This document shows, in pieces, positions 1 to 7,289 of a DNA stretch of 9,792 nt. The notes under the pieces are model-generated. The model ran no database searches. It was not told the origin of the DNA and worked only from the letters and a program-made list of their open reading frames with translations. Numbering within the stretch: position 1 is the stretch's first letter; each line of letters starts with the position of its first letter. The position numbers and the translations under genes are program-made. This DNA is from Lachnospiraceae bacterium (lineage in GTDB: Bacteria; Bacillota; Clostridia; Lachnospirales; Lachnospiraceae). The stretch spans positions 1-9,792 of the forward strand of contig VSOA01000135.1 in the NCBI GenBank assembly GCA_009774585.1, written 5' to 3'.

Positions 1-1
1 G

Positions 2-769
2 GATTGGGGGGTACGGGGTGCTGCGTGGGCAACCGTAATTGCACAGGCTGTTTCGGGTATCGGGCTTTGTGTTTATTCTCTCTGGCGTTATCCGGATTTT
101 CGGTTTCGTTTTGAAGATATGTGTCTGGAATGGACTACAGTAAAAGAAATTGTTGCTTATTCTTCCCTAACCTGTGTTCAGCAGTCTGTAATGAATTTCG
201 GTATACTGATGGTGCAAGGGCTTGTAAACAGCTTCGGACCAGTGGTAATGGCAGCTTTTGCGGCAGCAGTGAAGATTGATTCCTTTGCATATGCGCCCGT
301 ACAGGACTTTGGTAATGCCTTTTCCACTTATGTGGCACAGAATTACGGTGCCGGCAAAGAAGAAAGGATTCGCAGGGGAATGAAGAATGCAGTCCTTTCA
401 ACATTCGTGTTTTGCCTGATAATCTCCGTGCTGGTGGTAGGATTCGGGGAACGGCTGATGGGATTATTTTTAAATGAGGAAAGTGCGGAGGCAATTGCAA
501 CCGGAGCGGGATATCTGCGTATTGAAGGTGCGTGCTACTTCGGAATCGGACTGCTGTTTCTATTCTACGGATATTATCGCGCCATTCATAAGCCGGGCAT
601 ATCGGTGGTGTTGACAGTCGTATCGCTCGGTACGCGCGTTGTGCTGGCTTATGCGCTCTCGGCTGTACCGTGGATTGGCGTGACGGGTATCTGGATATCG
701 GTTCCCATCGGATGGGCACTGGCAGATATTACGGGAATGTGGTATTATTGGAGATATAGGAAATGTTGA
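2..769 (+). CDS. MATE family efflux transporter, C-terminal part (5' end outside window)
   Basis: The frame is open from the left edge, so the start lies outside the window; 255 residues are visible, against about 450 for a full MATE protein. What is seen is a string of hydrophobic helices with typical MATE features: a GVRGAAWATVIAQ stretch at the very start, then a second-half bundle including NAFSTYVAQNYGAGKEERIRRG, which matches the MATE pattern of a conserved Q-N-x-G-A-G loop followed by a basic cytoplasmic segment. Members of this family exchange cytotoxic organic cations or drugs for Na+ or H+ across the cytoplasmic membrane. The protein ends with a short basic tail (WRYRKC), normal for the family. 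The substrate cannot be told from sequence. The stop codon TGA is part of the promoter of the next gene, and no terminator is seen, so read-through into the sensory operon is possible. The lack of functional kinship suggests that it is only a neighbour. Confidence 0.9.
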   Translation, partial: DWGVRGAAWATVIAQAVSGIGLCVYSLWRYPDFRFRFEDMCLEWTTVKEIVAYSSLTCVQQSVMNFGILMVQGLVNSFGPVVMAAFAAAVKIDSFAYAPVQDFGNAFSTYVAQNYGAGKEERIRRGMKNAVLSTFVFCLIISVLVVGFGERLMGLFLNEESAEAIATGAGYLRIEGACYFGIGLLFLFYGYYRAIHKPGISVVLTVVSLGTRVVLAYALSAVPWIGVTGIWISVPIGWALADITGMWYYWRYRKC

Positions 770-775
770 TATAAT
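748..775 (+). promoter_or_regulatory. Predicted sigma-A promoter with extended -10, for the BMP/kinase operon
   Basis: A TATAAT hexamer at 770-775 is preceded by TGA, giving an extended -10 (TGnTATAAT). A TTGGAG hexamer at 748-753 sits 16 bases upstream as a fair -35. The TG is part of the stop codon of the MATE gene. Transcription would start near 782, leaving a leader of only about 20 bases before the ATG at 802 and placing the GGAAG ribosome binding site (783-787) at its very 5' end. Promoter strength is inferred only from consensus match. Confidence 0.6.
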
Positions 776-801
776 TCGGAACGGAAGAGTATATAGACCA
801 T

Positions 802-1902
802 ATGAAGAAAATACTGGTATTGGCAGGTGTCATCATCGGTATCATTGTTATCGGCATCGTATTGATCAGTGTGAGAGAGACAGATACTGAGGTGACGCGT
901 GAGCAGACGAAGGTAGGATTTATATTAAACGGCAGTATCAACGACCACAGTTGGGGACAGTCCCACTATGAGGGGATGGAATTATGCGCCGATAATCTGA
1001 ATCTGGACGTGCATTATTGCGAGAATGTTCCGGCAGATGAACAGTGTAAAGAGTATATGGAAGATTTGATCGGACAGGGGTGCAAGATTATCATTTGCAA
1101 TTCCTTCGGTTACGGAGAATATGCGCTGGAGGTGGCGAGGGAGCACCGTGATATCTATTTTTTTCATGCGACGGGTGTATTGGAATCGGGGAATCTCGCC
1201 ACCTTTTTCGGCAGAATATATCAGATGCGGTATTTGAGCGGAATCGTTGCAGGTCTGCAGACACAGACAGATGAAATCGGATATGTTGCGGCTTATCCGA
1301 TTTCGGAAGTGAATCGCGGAATCAATGCTTTCACGCTTGGGGTGAGAGCGGTTAACCCGAATGCGACAGTGTATGTGGAATGGACGCAGTCATGGACAGG
1401 AGAAGAGGAGGCAGAGGCGGCTACGCAGAAACTTTTTGACGAGCATGATATTGATGTGATCACGATACATACCGATACGAACAGAACATTGGAAATGGCG
1501 GAAGCAAACGGGATTTGGTGCATCGGATATAACATGGACAATATAGATTTGTATCCGCATACATTTTTGACAGCCCCGGTATTTGAGTGGGAGAATTTCT
1601 ATGAGCCGCATATTCTGGAGTGTCTGCAGGGTAAGTTTATCGGAAGGCATTATTGGGAGGGAGCGGAGACCGGAATCGTGTCTCTGGCGCCGCTCAGCAG
1701 CAATGTAAAGAGTGGCATTAAGGAGCGGGTGGAACAGGAACAAGAGAAGTTTTTGAGCGGAACCTTTGACGTGTTTTACGGACCGATCACAGATACGGAA
1801 CAAACAGTGCGCGTCCGTGAGATGGAATGTATGACAGATGACGAGATGTTAAATGCGTTTGACTGGTATGTGGAAGGGGTGGTGACAGGCGATGGGATGT
1901 AA
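802..1902 (+). CDS. BMP/PnrA-type ligand-binding protein, membrane-anchored (first of tandem pair)
   Basis: This 366-residue protein belongs to the basic membrane protein (BMP/PnrA/Med) family, periplasmic-binding-type folds that usually bind purine nucleosides outside the membrane. Residues 4-24 are one hydrophobic helix after MKK; no cysteine lipobox follows, so it is probably tethered by an uncleaved or cleaved signal helix, not by lipid. The binding domain starts at about 37 (KVGFILNGSINDHSWGQSHY, the BMP N-lobe signature with an N-D-x-S-W loop). It contains YLSGIVAG at 144-151, EVNRGINAFTLGVR at 169-182 and the C-lobe IGYNMD at 241-246. It ends with a DWYVEGV motif at 354-360. Length is typical of the family (about 330-370). 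It shares long identical stretches with the following gene, so the two are paralogues. The ribosome binding site (GGAAG) is about 14 bases from the ATG, rather far. No ABC permease or ATPase lies nearby; the downstream kinase suggests a sensing role. The ligand is unknown. Confidence 0.85.
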   Translation: MKKILVLAGVIIGIIVIGIVLISVRETDTEVTREQTKVGFILNGSINDHSWGQSHYEGMELCADNLNLDVHYCENVPADEQCKEYMEDLIGQGCKIIICNSFGYGEYALEVAREHRDIYFFHATGVLESGNLATFFGRIYQMRYLSGIVAGLQTQTDEIGYVAAYPISEVNRGINAFTLGVRAVNPNATVYVEWTQSWTGEEEAEAATQKLFDEHDIDVITIHTDTNRTLEMAEANGIWCIGYNMDNIDLYPHTFLTAPVFEWENFYEPHILECLQGKFIGRHYWEGAETGIVSLAPLSSNVKSGIKERVEQEQEKFLSGTFDVFYGPITDTEQTVRVREMECMTDDEMLNAFDWYVEGVVTGDGM

Positions 1903-3001
1903 TAAGTACAAAAACCTGCTGCTTGTGGCCGCGCTCATTCTGCTTATTGTGATACTATTGTTTATCTTTTTTGTGGGACGGTCCGGTGAGGAGCGCGAAC
2001 AAACAATTGGGATGGTGTTGAGTGGAAGTGCGCAGGAGAATGGCTGGAACGGGATGAACTATGAGGGTGCGAAAGCGGCGTGTACGAAGCTTGGCGTCAA
2101 TCTGCTGGTCAAAGACAACGTAGCGGAATATTCCGGACAATGTGAGGAGGCGGTCAGGGAACTGGCAGAGGAAGGCGCAGGTATGATACTCCTGACCAGC
2201 TATGGCTATTCCGAGGAAGTGCGTGACATTGTGAAAGAATATCCGGATGTCGTATTTAATGTGAACTTCTTTGAAAATCAGGACGAACAAATCAACACTT
2301 ATTTTGTACGTATGTATCAGGCGCGTTATCTGTCCGGTATTATAGCCGGAATGCGCACGCAGAGTAATGTGGTGGGATACGTGGCGGCAATGCCGAACAA
2401 TGAAGTAAACCGTGGTATCAATGCTTTTACGCTGGGAGTAAGACAAGGGAATCCGGATGCGAAAGTGGTCGTCTTGTGGACGGGCACATGGGATGACGGC
2501 CAGAAGGAGACAGCGGCAGTAGAAAAGCTGGTGCAGGAGTGTTTTGCGGATGTGGTAACTTATCACCAGAATCAGGGAAATGTGGTGGAGGCAGCAGAAC
2601 GTCTGGGTGTGGATTCTATCGGTTATCACAGAGAATTTGAGGGATGCTCACCGCACTATCTGACTTCGATCGTTTGTGACTGGGGAAAAATTTATGAGGA
2701 AGTAATCAGTGAGTATCTGAAGGGCAGAGGAAACGAGGCTTACAGTTATTGGATCGGTCTGGAGGCTGATGTGGTGGGACTGGCGCCGTATTCGGAATTA
2801 GTCACAGGAGACATTCAGGCTCATGTTGAGGAGGCAAGGGAACATATTTTGTCAGGGGGCGGAGTTTTTTCAGGGAAGATATATGACAGAGAAGGCAATC
2901 TGATTTGCGGCGAATCTGAAACGGTGAGTGATGAAGCATTACTGGAGCATGTTGACTGGTATGTGGAAGGCGTAGAGTTCTATGAAGAAAGCGTGGATTA
3001 A
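1892..3001 (+). CDS. BMP/PnrA-type ligand-binding protein, membrane-anchored (second of tandem pair)
   Basis: A second BMP-family protein, 369 residues, whose start overlaps the end of the first by 11 bases. Residues 8-28 form a strong hydrophobic anchor. A cysteine at position 3 precedes this helix and so is not a lipobox. The binding domain begins near residue 38 (TIGMVLSGSAQENGW) and contains YLSGIIAG and the identical EVNRGINAFTLGVR stretch found in its neighbour. The C-terminal DWYVEGV motif is also kept. In the N-terminal binding loop, NDHSW of the first copy is replaced by QENGW, so an acidic residue that is common in the family is lost, which could mean a different ligand or a structural role. 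The ribosome binding site (GGAAGGGG at 1872-1879) lies inside the last codons of the first gene, which points to translational coupling. The gene is co-transcribed with the following kinase, whose start it overlaps. It probably works with that kinase outside the membrane; this is inference from context. Confidence 0.85.
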   Translation: MGCNKYKNLLLVAALILLIVILLFIFFVGRSGEEREQTIGMVLSGSAQENGWNGMNYEGAKAACTKLGVNLLVKDNVAEYSGQCEEAVRELAEEGAGMILLTSYGYSEEVRDIVKEYPDVVFNVNFFENQDEQINTYFVRMYQARYLSGIIAGMRTQSNVVGYVAAMPNNEVNRGINAFTLGVRQGNPDAKVVVLWTGTWDDGQKETAAVEKLVQECFADVVTYHQNQGNVVEAAERLGVDSIGYHREFEGCSPHYLTSIVCDWGKIYEEVISEYLKGRGNEAYSYWIGLEADVVGLAPYSELVTGDIQAHVEEAREHILSGGGVFSGKIYDREGNLICGESETVSDEALLEHVDWYVEGVEFYEESVD

Positions 3002-5564
3002 AAGAAACAGAAAGATAATTTTCGGTATTGGTATCTTTATTGTGATATTCGGTATCGTTGGTATCTTGATGTATAATAAAATGAGAACGCTGCTTAATTA
3101 CTATGTGGAACGGCAGACGGCGCAACAGGCAGAGCTGCTCGCGCAGACAACGGAGAAACAGTTTGCGGCGGAACTGCGTCAGCTTACTTGGACAGCAGAT
3201 TACATACAGGATCATGAAACGCAGCGGCAGGATATTGTAAATACTTTTGTGGATAATGAAGAAGGCATCTTAGTCGGCTTATTGGAGATGGACGGAAACG
3301 CCGTGTGCGGCGAGACGTTAGACTTCTTGATGTTCGATGGAATCAGACAGTCTTTTCGAGGAGAAGATGCGGTCAGTTACAGCAAGGAAAAAGGGCTTCT
3401 ATTCACGGTTCCGGTTTACCGGGGAAGAAATGTAAGATATGTACTGTATAAGCTGTATGATGAAGGTCTGCTTTATGATAAATTCGGACTGTCCTGCTAT
3501 GGCGGCAGCGGCAGAACAATGATTATGGATATGCAGGAGCAGATTGTTATTTCCGGCGGTGATACCGATGAGGATGCGGTTTTCTTTGATACGGCACAAA
3601 TCTATGAAGGATATTTGTCGATGTGGGAACAATTACAGGTATTGACGTCGACTTCGGTACATGTGAAGGCAGGGAAGGAAAATTATTTTCTTTTTTCTGC
3701 GGAAGTAGACAATACGGATATGATTTTGATAGGTTATGTGCCGGAGAACGTGGCGATGGAAGGAATTTCATATCTGGTCGTGCTCGTGTTGTGGGTCTTT
3801 GGTCTACTGATGGTGGTTCTGATCATCGGCATGGTATATTTGTTTGGCGCGGAAGAAAAAGCCCGGGAAAGTGATGAACTGCGCGAAGCGAAACTGATGG
3901 CGGATAAGGCCAATCGTGCCAAAAGCGATTTCCTTGCTAACATGTCACATGAGATTCGTACGCCCATTAACGCAGTTATGGGTATGAATGAAATGATTCT
4001 GCGGGAATGCGAGCAGGAAGATATCAGAGAGTATGCACAGAACATACAGGGGGCAAGCCAGACGCTTTTGTCACTGATCAATGATATTCTTGACTTCTCC
4101 AAAATTGAATCCGGTAAGATGGAGATTGTGGAGGAAGCATATGATACGGCGTCTATGTTAAACGATGTCATCAATATGGTGCGCGTGAAAGCGGAGAGTA
4201 AGAACCTTCGGTTTCATGTCAATGTTGACGAGAAGCTGCCGAGTGAATTGTGGGGTGACGGTACACGCGTCCGGCAAGTGATTATAAACATCCTGAACAA
4301 TGCCGTCAAATATACCAAAGAAGGACAGGTTACTCTGTGTGTGACCGGCGAGCGTTCAGGTGTGGATAAGGTATTGCTTGAGATTCGTGTTTCTGATACG
4401 GGAATCGGGATTAAGGAAGAGGATATGCCAAAGCTGTTTGGCAATTTTGAACGTCTTAATCTGGAAGAAAACCGGAATGTGGAGGGAACGGGTCTTGGTC
4501 TGGCGATTACCTACAGGCTGGTCGAGCAGATGAGCGGCCGGATTGATGTCGAGAGTAAATATGGTGAGGGTTCAACTTTTACCGTATATTTGCAGCAAGG
4601 GATCGTGAGTGACAGTCTGGTGGGGGATTTTCAGGAAAGATATCAGCTGGCAATGAAGCGGAACAGACGTCAATATCGCGAAAGCTTTATTGCGCCACAG
4701 GCCAAGATACTTGTGGTGGACGATACCGCTATGAATCTTCTTGTAATTGAGCAGCTCTTAAAGAAAACCCGCGTTCAGGTAACCACATGTCTAAGCGGCA
4801 ATGCGTGTCTGGAAATGGTACGACAGGAACGTTATGATGTAATTTTGCTTGATCATATGATGCCGGAGATGGATGGAATCGAGACGCTTAAGCTGTTAAA
4901 GGAGATGGAAGATAATCGGTGTCAGGATGTCCCCGTCATTGCGCTTACCGCCAACGCCATTGTAGGAGTGCGGGAGATGTATATGGACAAAGGCTTTGAC
5001 GATTATCTGAGCAAACCTGTTGAAGGGCTCGACTTGGAGGAGATGCTGCGGCGGTACATTCCGGAAGAAAAGCAGCAGGAAGTGACTGAAAGAGAGAAGC
5101 CTTTTGTGACAATACCACAGCAGATACAGATCAAAGACGGTAAAGTCACTGACATCCGGGATGAAGATGCCCAGAATGTGCCGGCGCAGCAAAATCTGCA
5201 ATGGCTGGATGTCGATATGGGGATTAGATACTGCGGGGACAGCGAGGAAGTGTACAGAGAGGTATTGCAGGAGTTCTGTGATGTGGAGCAGACGGAGAAG
5301 GATAAAATTGAAAAAGCATATGAGAACGAGGACTGGAAGAATTATGCGATACTTATGCATGGTCTGAAATCGTCCTCACTAAGTGCAGGGGCGAAGAAAT
5401 TATCGGATGAAGCCGCCGGTTTGGAGAAATCGAGCAGAGAAATACAGAAGGATGGCGCGCTGCACAAAGAAGAAATTCTTGCATATATTAGAGAATATCA
5501 TGGGAAAATGATGGAACTGTATAGAGAATCGTCAAATGAGGGAAGAAGATATTTACAGTCCTGA
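2982..5564 (+). CDS. Hybrid sensor histidine kinase with receiver and HPt domains
   Basis: An 860-residue membrane kinase. A transmembrane helix at 12-31 and another at 263-288 bracket an extracytoplasmic sensor region of about 230 residues that starts with a coiled-coil-like helix and resembles a Cache-type domain in layout, though I cannot assign the family. After a cytoplasmic helical linker comes the HisKA domain with phospho-acceptor H323 in NMSHEIRTP, then the HATPase domain with N box (439-440), DTGIGI (472-477) and GTGLGL (502-507). A receiver domain at about 574-690 has the acidic pair D580/D581, phospho-acceptor D624, T656 and K678. An HPt domain occupies about 740-845 with H793 in HGLKSSS. 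All catalytic residues are present, so a full His-Asp-His relay is expected inside one protein. Its start overlaps the second BMP gene by 20 bases, with GGAAGG (2965-2970) as ribosome binding site. The natural sensor partners are the two BMP proteins, and the natural phosphate recipient is the response regulator just downstream. Confidence 0.93.
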   Translation: MKKAWIKRNRKIIFGIGIFIVIFGIVGILMYNKMRTLLNYYVERQTAQQAELLAQTTEKQFAAELRQLTWTADYIQDHETQRQDIVNTFVDNEEGILVGLLEMDGNAVCGETLDFLMFDGIRQSFRGEDAVSYSKEKGLLFTVPVYRGRNVRYVLYKLYDEGLLYDKFGLSCYGGSGRTMIMDMQEQIVISGGDTDEDAVFFDTAQIYEGYLSMWEQLQVLTSTSVHVKAGKENYFLFSAEVDNTDMILIGYVPENVAMEGISYLVVLVLWVFGLLMVVLIIGMVYLFGAEEKARESDELREAKLMADKANRAKSDFLANMSHEIRTPINAVMGMNEMILRECEQEDIREYAQNIQGASQTLLSLINDILDFSKIESGKMEIVEEAYDTASMLNDVINMVRVKAESKNLRFHVNVDEKLPSELWGDGTRVRQVIINILNNAVKYTKEGQVTLCVTGERSGVDKVLLEIRVSDTGIGIKEEDMPKLFGNFERLNLEENRNVEGTGLGLAITYRLVEQMSGRIDVESKYGEGSTFTVYLQQGIVSDSLVGDFQERYQLAMKRNRRQYRESFIAPQAKILVVDDTAMNLLVIEQLLKKTRVQVTTCLSGNACLEMVRQERYDVILLDHMMPEMDGIETLKLLKEMEDNRCQDVPVIALTANAIVGVREMYMDKGFDDYLSKPVEGLDLEEMLRRYIPEEKQQEVTEREKPFVTIPQQIQIKDGKVTDIRDEDAQNVPAQQNLQWLDVDMGIRYCGDSEEVYREVLQEFCDVEQTEKDKIEKAYENEDWKNYAILMHGLKSSSLSAGAKKLSDEAAGLEKSSREIQKDGALHKEEILAYIREYHGKMMELYRESSNEGRRYLQS

Positions 5565-5580
5565 GAAAATTTGATATACT
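5552..5580 (+). promoter_or_regulatory. Predicted sigma-A promoter with extended -10, for the response regulator
   Basis: TTTACA at 5552-5557 and TATACT at 5575-5580 are separated by exactly 17 bases, and TGA directly before the -10 makes it an extended -10. The -35 lies inside the last codons of the kinase gene. Transcription would start near 5587, giving a leader of about 80 bases. The response regulator could therefore be expressed both by read-through from the kinase operon and from its own promoter. This is prediction from consensus only. Confidence 0.6.
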
Positions 5581-5603
5581 AGATTCGATTGATGTGATAA
5601 TGA

Positions 5604-5648
5604 AAATCTGTATGCATATGACTATTGCAGATAGAGATGTACAGATTT
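5604..5648 (+). repeat. Inverted repeat in the leader of the response regulator gene
   Basis: AAATCTGTA (5604-5612) and TACAGATTT (5640-5648) are perfect 9-base complements with a 27-base loop, and two further G-U pairs are possible inside. The repeat lies fully in the predicted leader and ends 4 bases before the ribosome binding site. It has no run of T after it, so it is not a terminator. It may shape translation or stability of the mRNA, or be a chance or operator repeat. Confidence 0.4.
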
Positions 5649-5666
5649 AGGCGGGAGAGTGTTAAA

Positions 5667-6437
5667 ATGCAGAATGTAGTAATTGTCTCACAAATTCAAA
5701 GTTATCTTATTGTGTCTTTAAAGGATTGGTTTGAGCGGGCAGAATATGAAGTGATCACTGTAAAGGCGGATATCGATGCCATCAATCAGATTGAGGAACC
5801 GATTGGTATTGTGTTACTTTATGTGGATGAGAAGATGGTTGAAGAACTGCAGGCGCTCAACTATATTAAAGACAGAGCGGCGGAAGAGGACATTCCCCTT
5901 TTTGCAATCGGAGATATTGACGAGTTAGCCAGTGTGGAGAAAATTGTTTCCAAGAATATGATTCGTCAGAAATTTCAGCGTCCGATCAATGTCAGTGAAG
6001 TAGTCAGCACGATTACCGGCTATGAGAAGAAATACGGCAAACAGAATAAGAAGAAAATATTGGTGGTGGATGATTCAGGTACCATGCTTCGTAATGTAAA
6101 AGGGTGGCTGGAAGAATCCTATCAGGTGACGCTGGCAAATTCCGGAGCTATGGCAATTAAATATTTGTCTACCAACAGACCGGATCTTGTATTATTAGAC
6201 TATGAGATGCCCATTGTAGACGGCAAACAAGTGCTTGAGATGATTAGAAGTGAGCACGATTTTGCGGATACGCCGGTTATTTTCCTGACCAATAAGGGAG
6301 ATAAAGAAGCCATTACGCAGGTTATGGCATTGAAGCCGCAGGGATATTTGTTGAAGTCTATGGAGCCTTCGCAGATTATCAAGGCGATTGACGATTTCTT
6401 TGAGGAATCTAAGAGAAAAGAACTTCTCGGCATGTAG
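5667..6437 (+). CDS. Double-receiver response regulator without output domain
   Basis: With the ATG at 5667 the protein has 256 residues. This start is preferred because GGGAGAG (5653-5659) is 7 bases upstream; an in-frame ATG at 5625 has no such site and would add 14 residues that do not resemble a receiver. The C-terminal half (about 128-250) is a complete receiver: KKKILVVDD with D135/D136, phospho-acceptor D178 in LLDYEMP, T208 and K230. The N-terminal half (1-118) has receiver-like secondary structure (VVIVSQ, then LLYVD at 50-54 and QRPI at 104-107) but lacks the acidic pair (SQ instead of DD) and has R in place of the invariant lysine. It is therefore a pseudo-receiver that probably cannot be phosphorylated normally. 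No DNA-binding, enzyme or RNA-binding domain follows, so it must act by protein contact or as a phosphate carrier. It lies directly downstream of the hybrid kinase and is the likely acceptor from that kinase's HPt. Confidence 0.87.
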   Translation: MQNVVIVSQIQSYLIVSLKDWFERAEYEVITVKADIDAINQIEEPIGIVLLYVDEKMVEELQALNYIKDRAAEEDIPLFAIGDIDELASVEKIVSKNMIRQKFQRPINVSEVVSTITGYEKKYGKQNKKKILVVDDSGTMLRNVKGWLEESYQVTLANSGAMAIKYLSTNRPDLVLLDYEMPIVDGKQVLEMIRSEHDFADTPVIFLTNKGDKEAITQVMALKPQGYLLKSMEPSQIIKAIDDFFEESKRKELLGM

Positions 6438-6464
6438 CATAAATTGGAAGGTAAGTAATATAAA

Positions 6465-6492
6465 AGAAGCGCAGGCAGCCGCCTGCGCTTTT
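6465..6492. terminator. Bidirectional intrinsic terminator between convergent genes
   Basis: AGCGCAGGC (6468-6476) pairs perfectly with GCCTGCGCT (6481-6489) around a four-base loop, with one more A-T pair outside. On the plus strand the stem is followed by TTTT (6489-6492); on the minus strand the complement of 6462-6468 gives a T-rich tail (TTCTTTTA). It lies 28 bases after the response regulator stop and 5 bases beyond the stop of the convergent minus-strand gene, so it probably serves both. Confidence 0.88.
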
Positions 6493-6496
6493 GTTA

Positions 6497-7225
6497 CTAA
6501 ATAGAGGAACTGAAATGACCGCCCGGCATAGGAAGAGAAGTTTCTTCTTTGATGCTGTCCCAGTCCACGTTGGAAATTTTCTCTACCAATTCCTCAGCGG
6601 AAGATGCATATACGGTAGTGCGTTTGCTCTTCTCATAGCCGTATAAATGAGATTGGCGGGAATCTGTTTTGTCAGTAGTATTCTTGGCAGTTTCTTTCTT
6701 ATCTGCTCTGATTTTGTCAACAAATTCTTTCTGGCGTTCGCCGACTTTTTCCAATTCAGCGAAGAAAGACATTTCTCCGTCCTTGCCAATAGAGATGCCC
6801 ATGCGTACCACTTCATCTTTATGGTCGCCAAGCTGGTCTTTTACTTCATCTAATTTACCGACTGCTTCGTCAAGAAGCGAAAGATTTTGATTTTTTACAT
6901 CTTCATCGGATGCCATACGCTCTAATTCTTCCACATCAATCAACACACTGTAATCCTTTGTGCCACGGGAGAGATAAGAGGCTGCTTCTTCCTCGGAATC
7001 ATAATCGGCAACGATGAAATCCATATTACTGTAATTCCTTTTTAATTCCTGCAGCAGAGCTTTTGCCTTTTCACTCAGTTGTACGGGAGTGTTGCCCGCT
7101 TTTTTTGTTTCATTCGATTTGCCGACTGAACTTGTTTTGGATGATTTGCTCTGAACTTTCCTATTTGCTGCAGAGTTGTCATAAAAATTGTTTTGATACG
7201 CATTGTATCCGCTTACTTTGTTCAT
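6497..7225 (-). CDS. DUF6033-like hypothetical protein
   Basis: A 242-residue protein with no signal peptide or membrane segment. The N-terminal 45 residues are polar and low in complexity (rich in S, N, K), probably disordered. A short motif PVQLSEKAKALLQELK follows at 47-62. A compact region at about 66-170 (NMDFIVADYDSEEEAASYL, then SVLIDVEELERMASDE) is mixed alpha/beta and very acidic, and a lysine/threonine-rich linker at 173-203 leads to a C-terminal helix. From memory this pattern matches DUF6033, a family of unknown function in Lachnospiraceae, but I could not check it. The start is well supported: the strong ribosome binding site TAAGGAGGG (7232-7240 on the complement) lies 6 bases from the ATG. 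Codon use looks like its neighbours. It stands alone as a single-gene unit, converging on the two-component genes and diverging from the Rrf2 gene. Its function is unknown. Confidence 0.78.
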   Translation of the reverse strand: MNKVSGYNAYQNNFYDNSAANRKVQSKSSKTSSVGKSNETKKAGNTPVQLSEKAKALLQELKRNYSNMDFIVADYDSEEEAASYLSRGTKDYSVLIDVEELERMASDEDVKNQNLSLLDEAVGKLDEVKDQLGDHKDEVVRMGISIGKDGEMSFFAELEKVGERQKEFVDKIRADKKETAKNTTDKTDSRQSHLYGYEKSKRTTVYASSAEELVEKISNVDWDSIKEETSLPMPGGHFSSSI

Positions 7226-7231
7226 GTTGTG

Positions 7232-7240
7232 CCCTCCTTA
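7232..7240 (-). promoter_or_regulatory. Strong ribosome binding site of the DUF6033-like gene
   Basis: Read on the minus strand this is TAAGGAGGG, nearly the full anti-16S complement, 6 bases before the ATG. It is the best ribosome binding site in the window and suggests abundant translation of the small protein. Confidence 0.8.
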
Positions 7241-7289
7241 GCCTGACGCGTAAATCCGTTTACCTGACAGCGGCCCACTTTTGACCGCT

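Noticed and set aside
1892..1906. Cysteine at residue 3 of the second BMP protein as a lipoprotein site
   Set aside because: A lipobox cysteine must follow the hydrophobic signal helix; this one precedes it.
1955..2629. Long open frame on the minus strand inside the second BMP gene (224 codons)
   Set aside because: It is antisense to a well-supported gene, its product is rich in His, Cys and Arg as is typical of reversed coding sequence, and it has no family resemblance. The same applies to the minus-strand frames at 135-719, 1390-1803, 3734-4174 and 4896-5360.
802..3001. BMP genes as the binding part of a nucleoside ABC importer
   Set aside because: No permease or ATPase gene is adjacent, and both genes are overlapped with a kinase gene. 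Import cannot be fully excluded if transport subunits are encoded elsewhere.
5625..5666. Longer start for the response regulator (ATG at 5625)
   Set aside because: It has no ribosome binding site at a usable distance, adds 14 residues unlike a receiver, and the ATG at 5667 has GGGAGAG 7 bases upstream.
7269..7289. AGCGG/CCGCT inverted repeat as a terminator
   Set aside because: The stem has only 5 pairs with an 11-base loop, no T run follows, and it lies upstream of both neighbouring genes.
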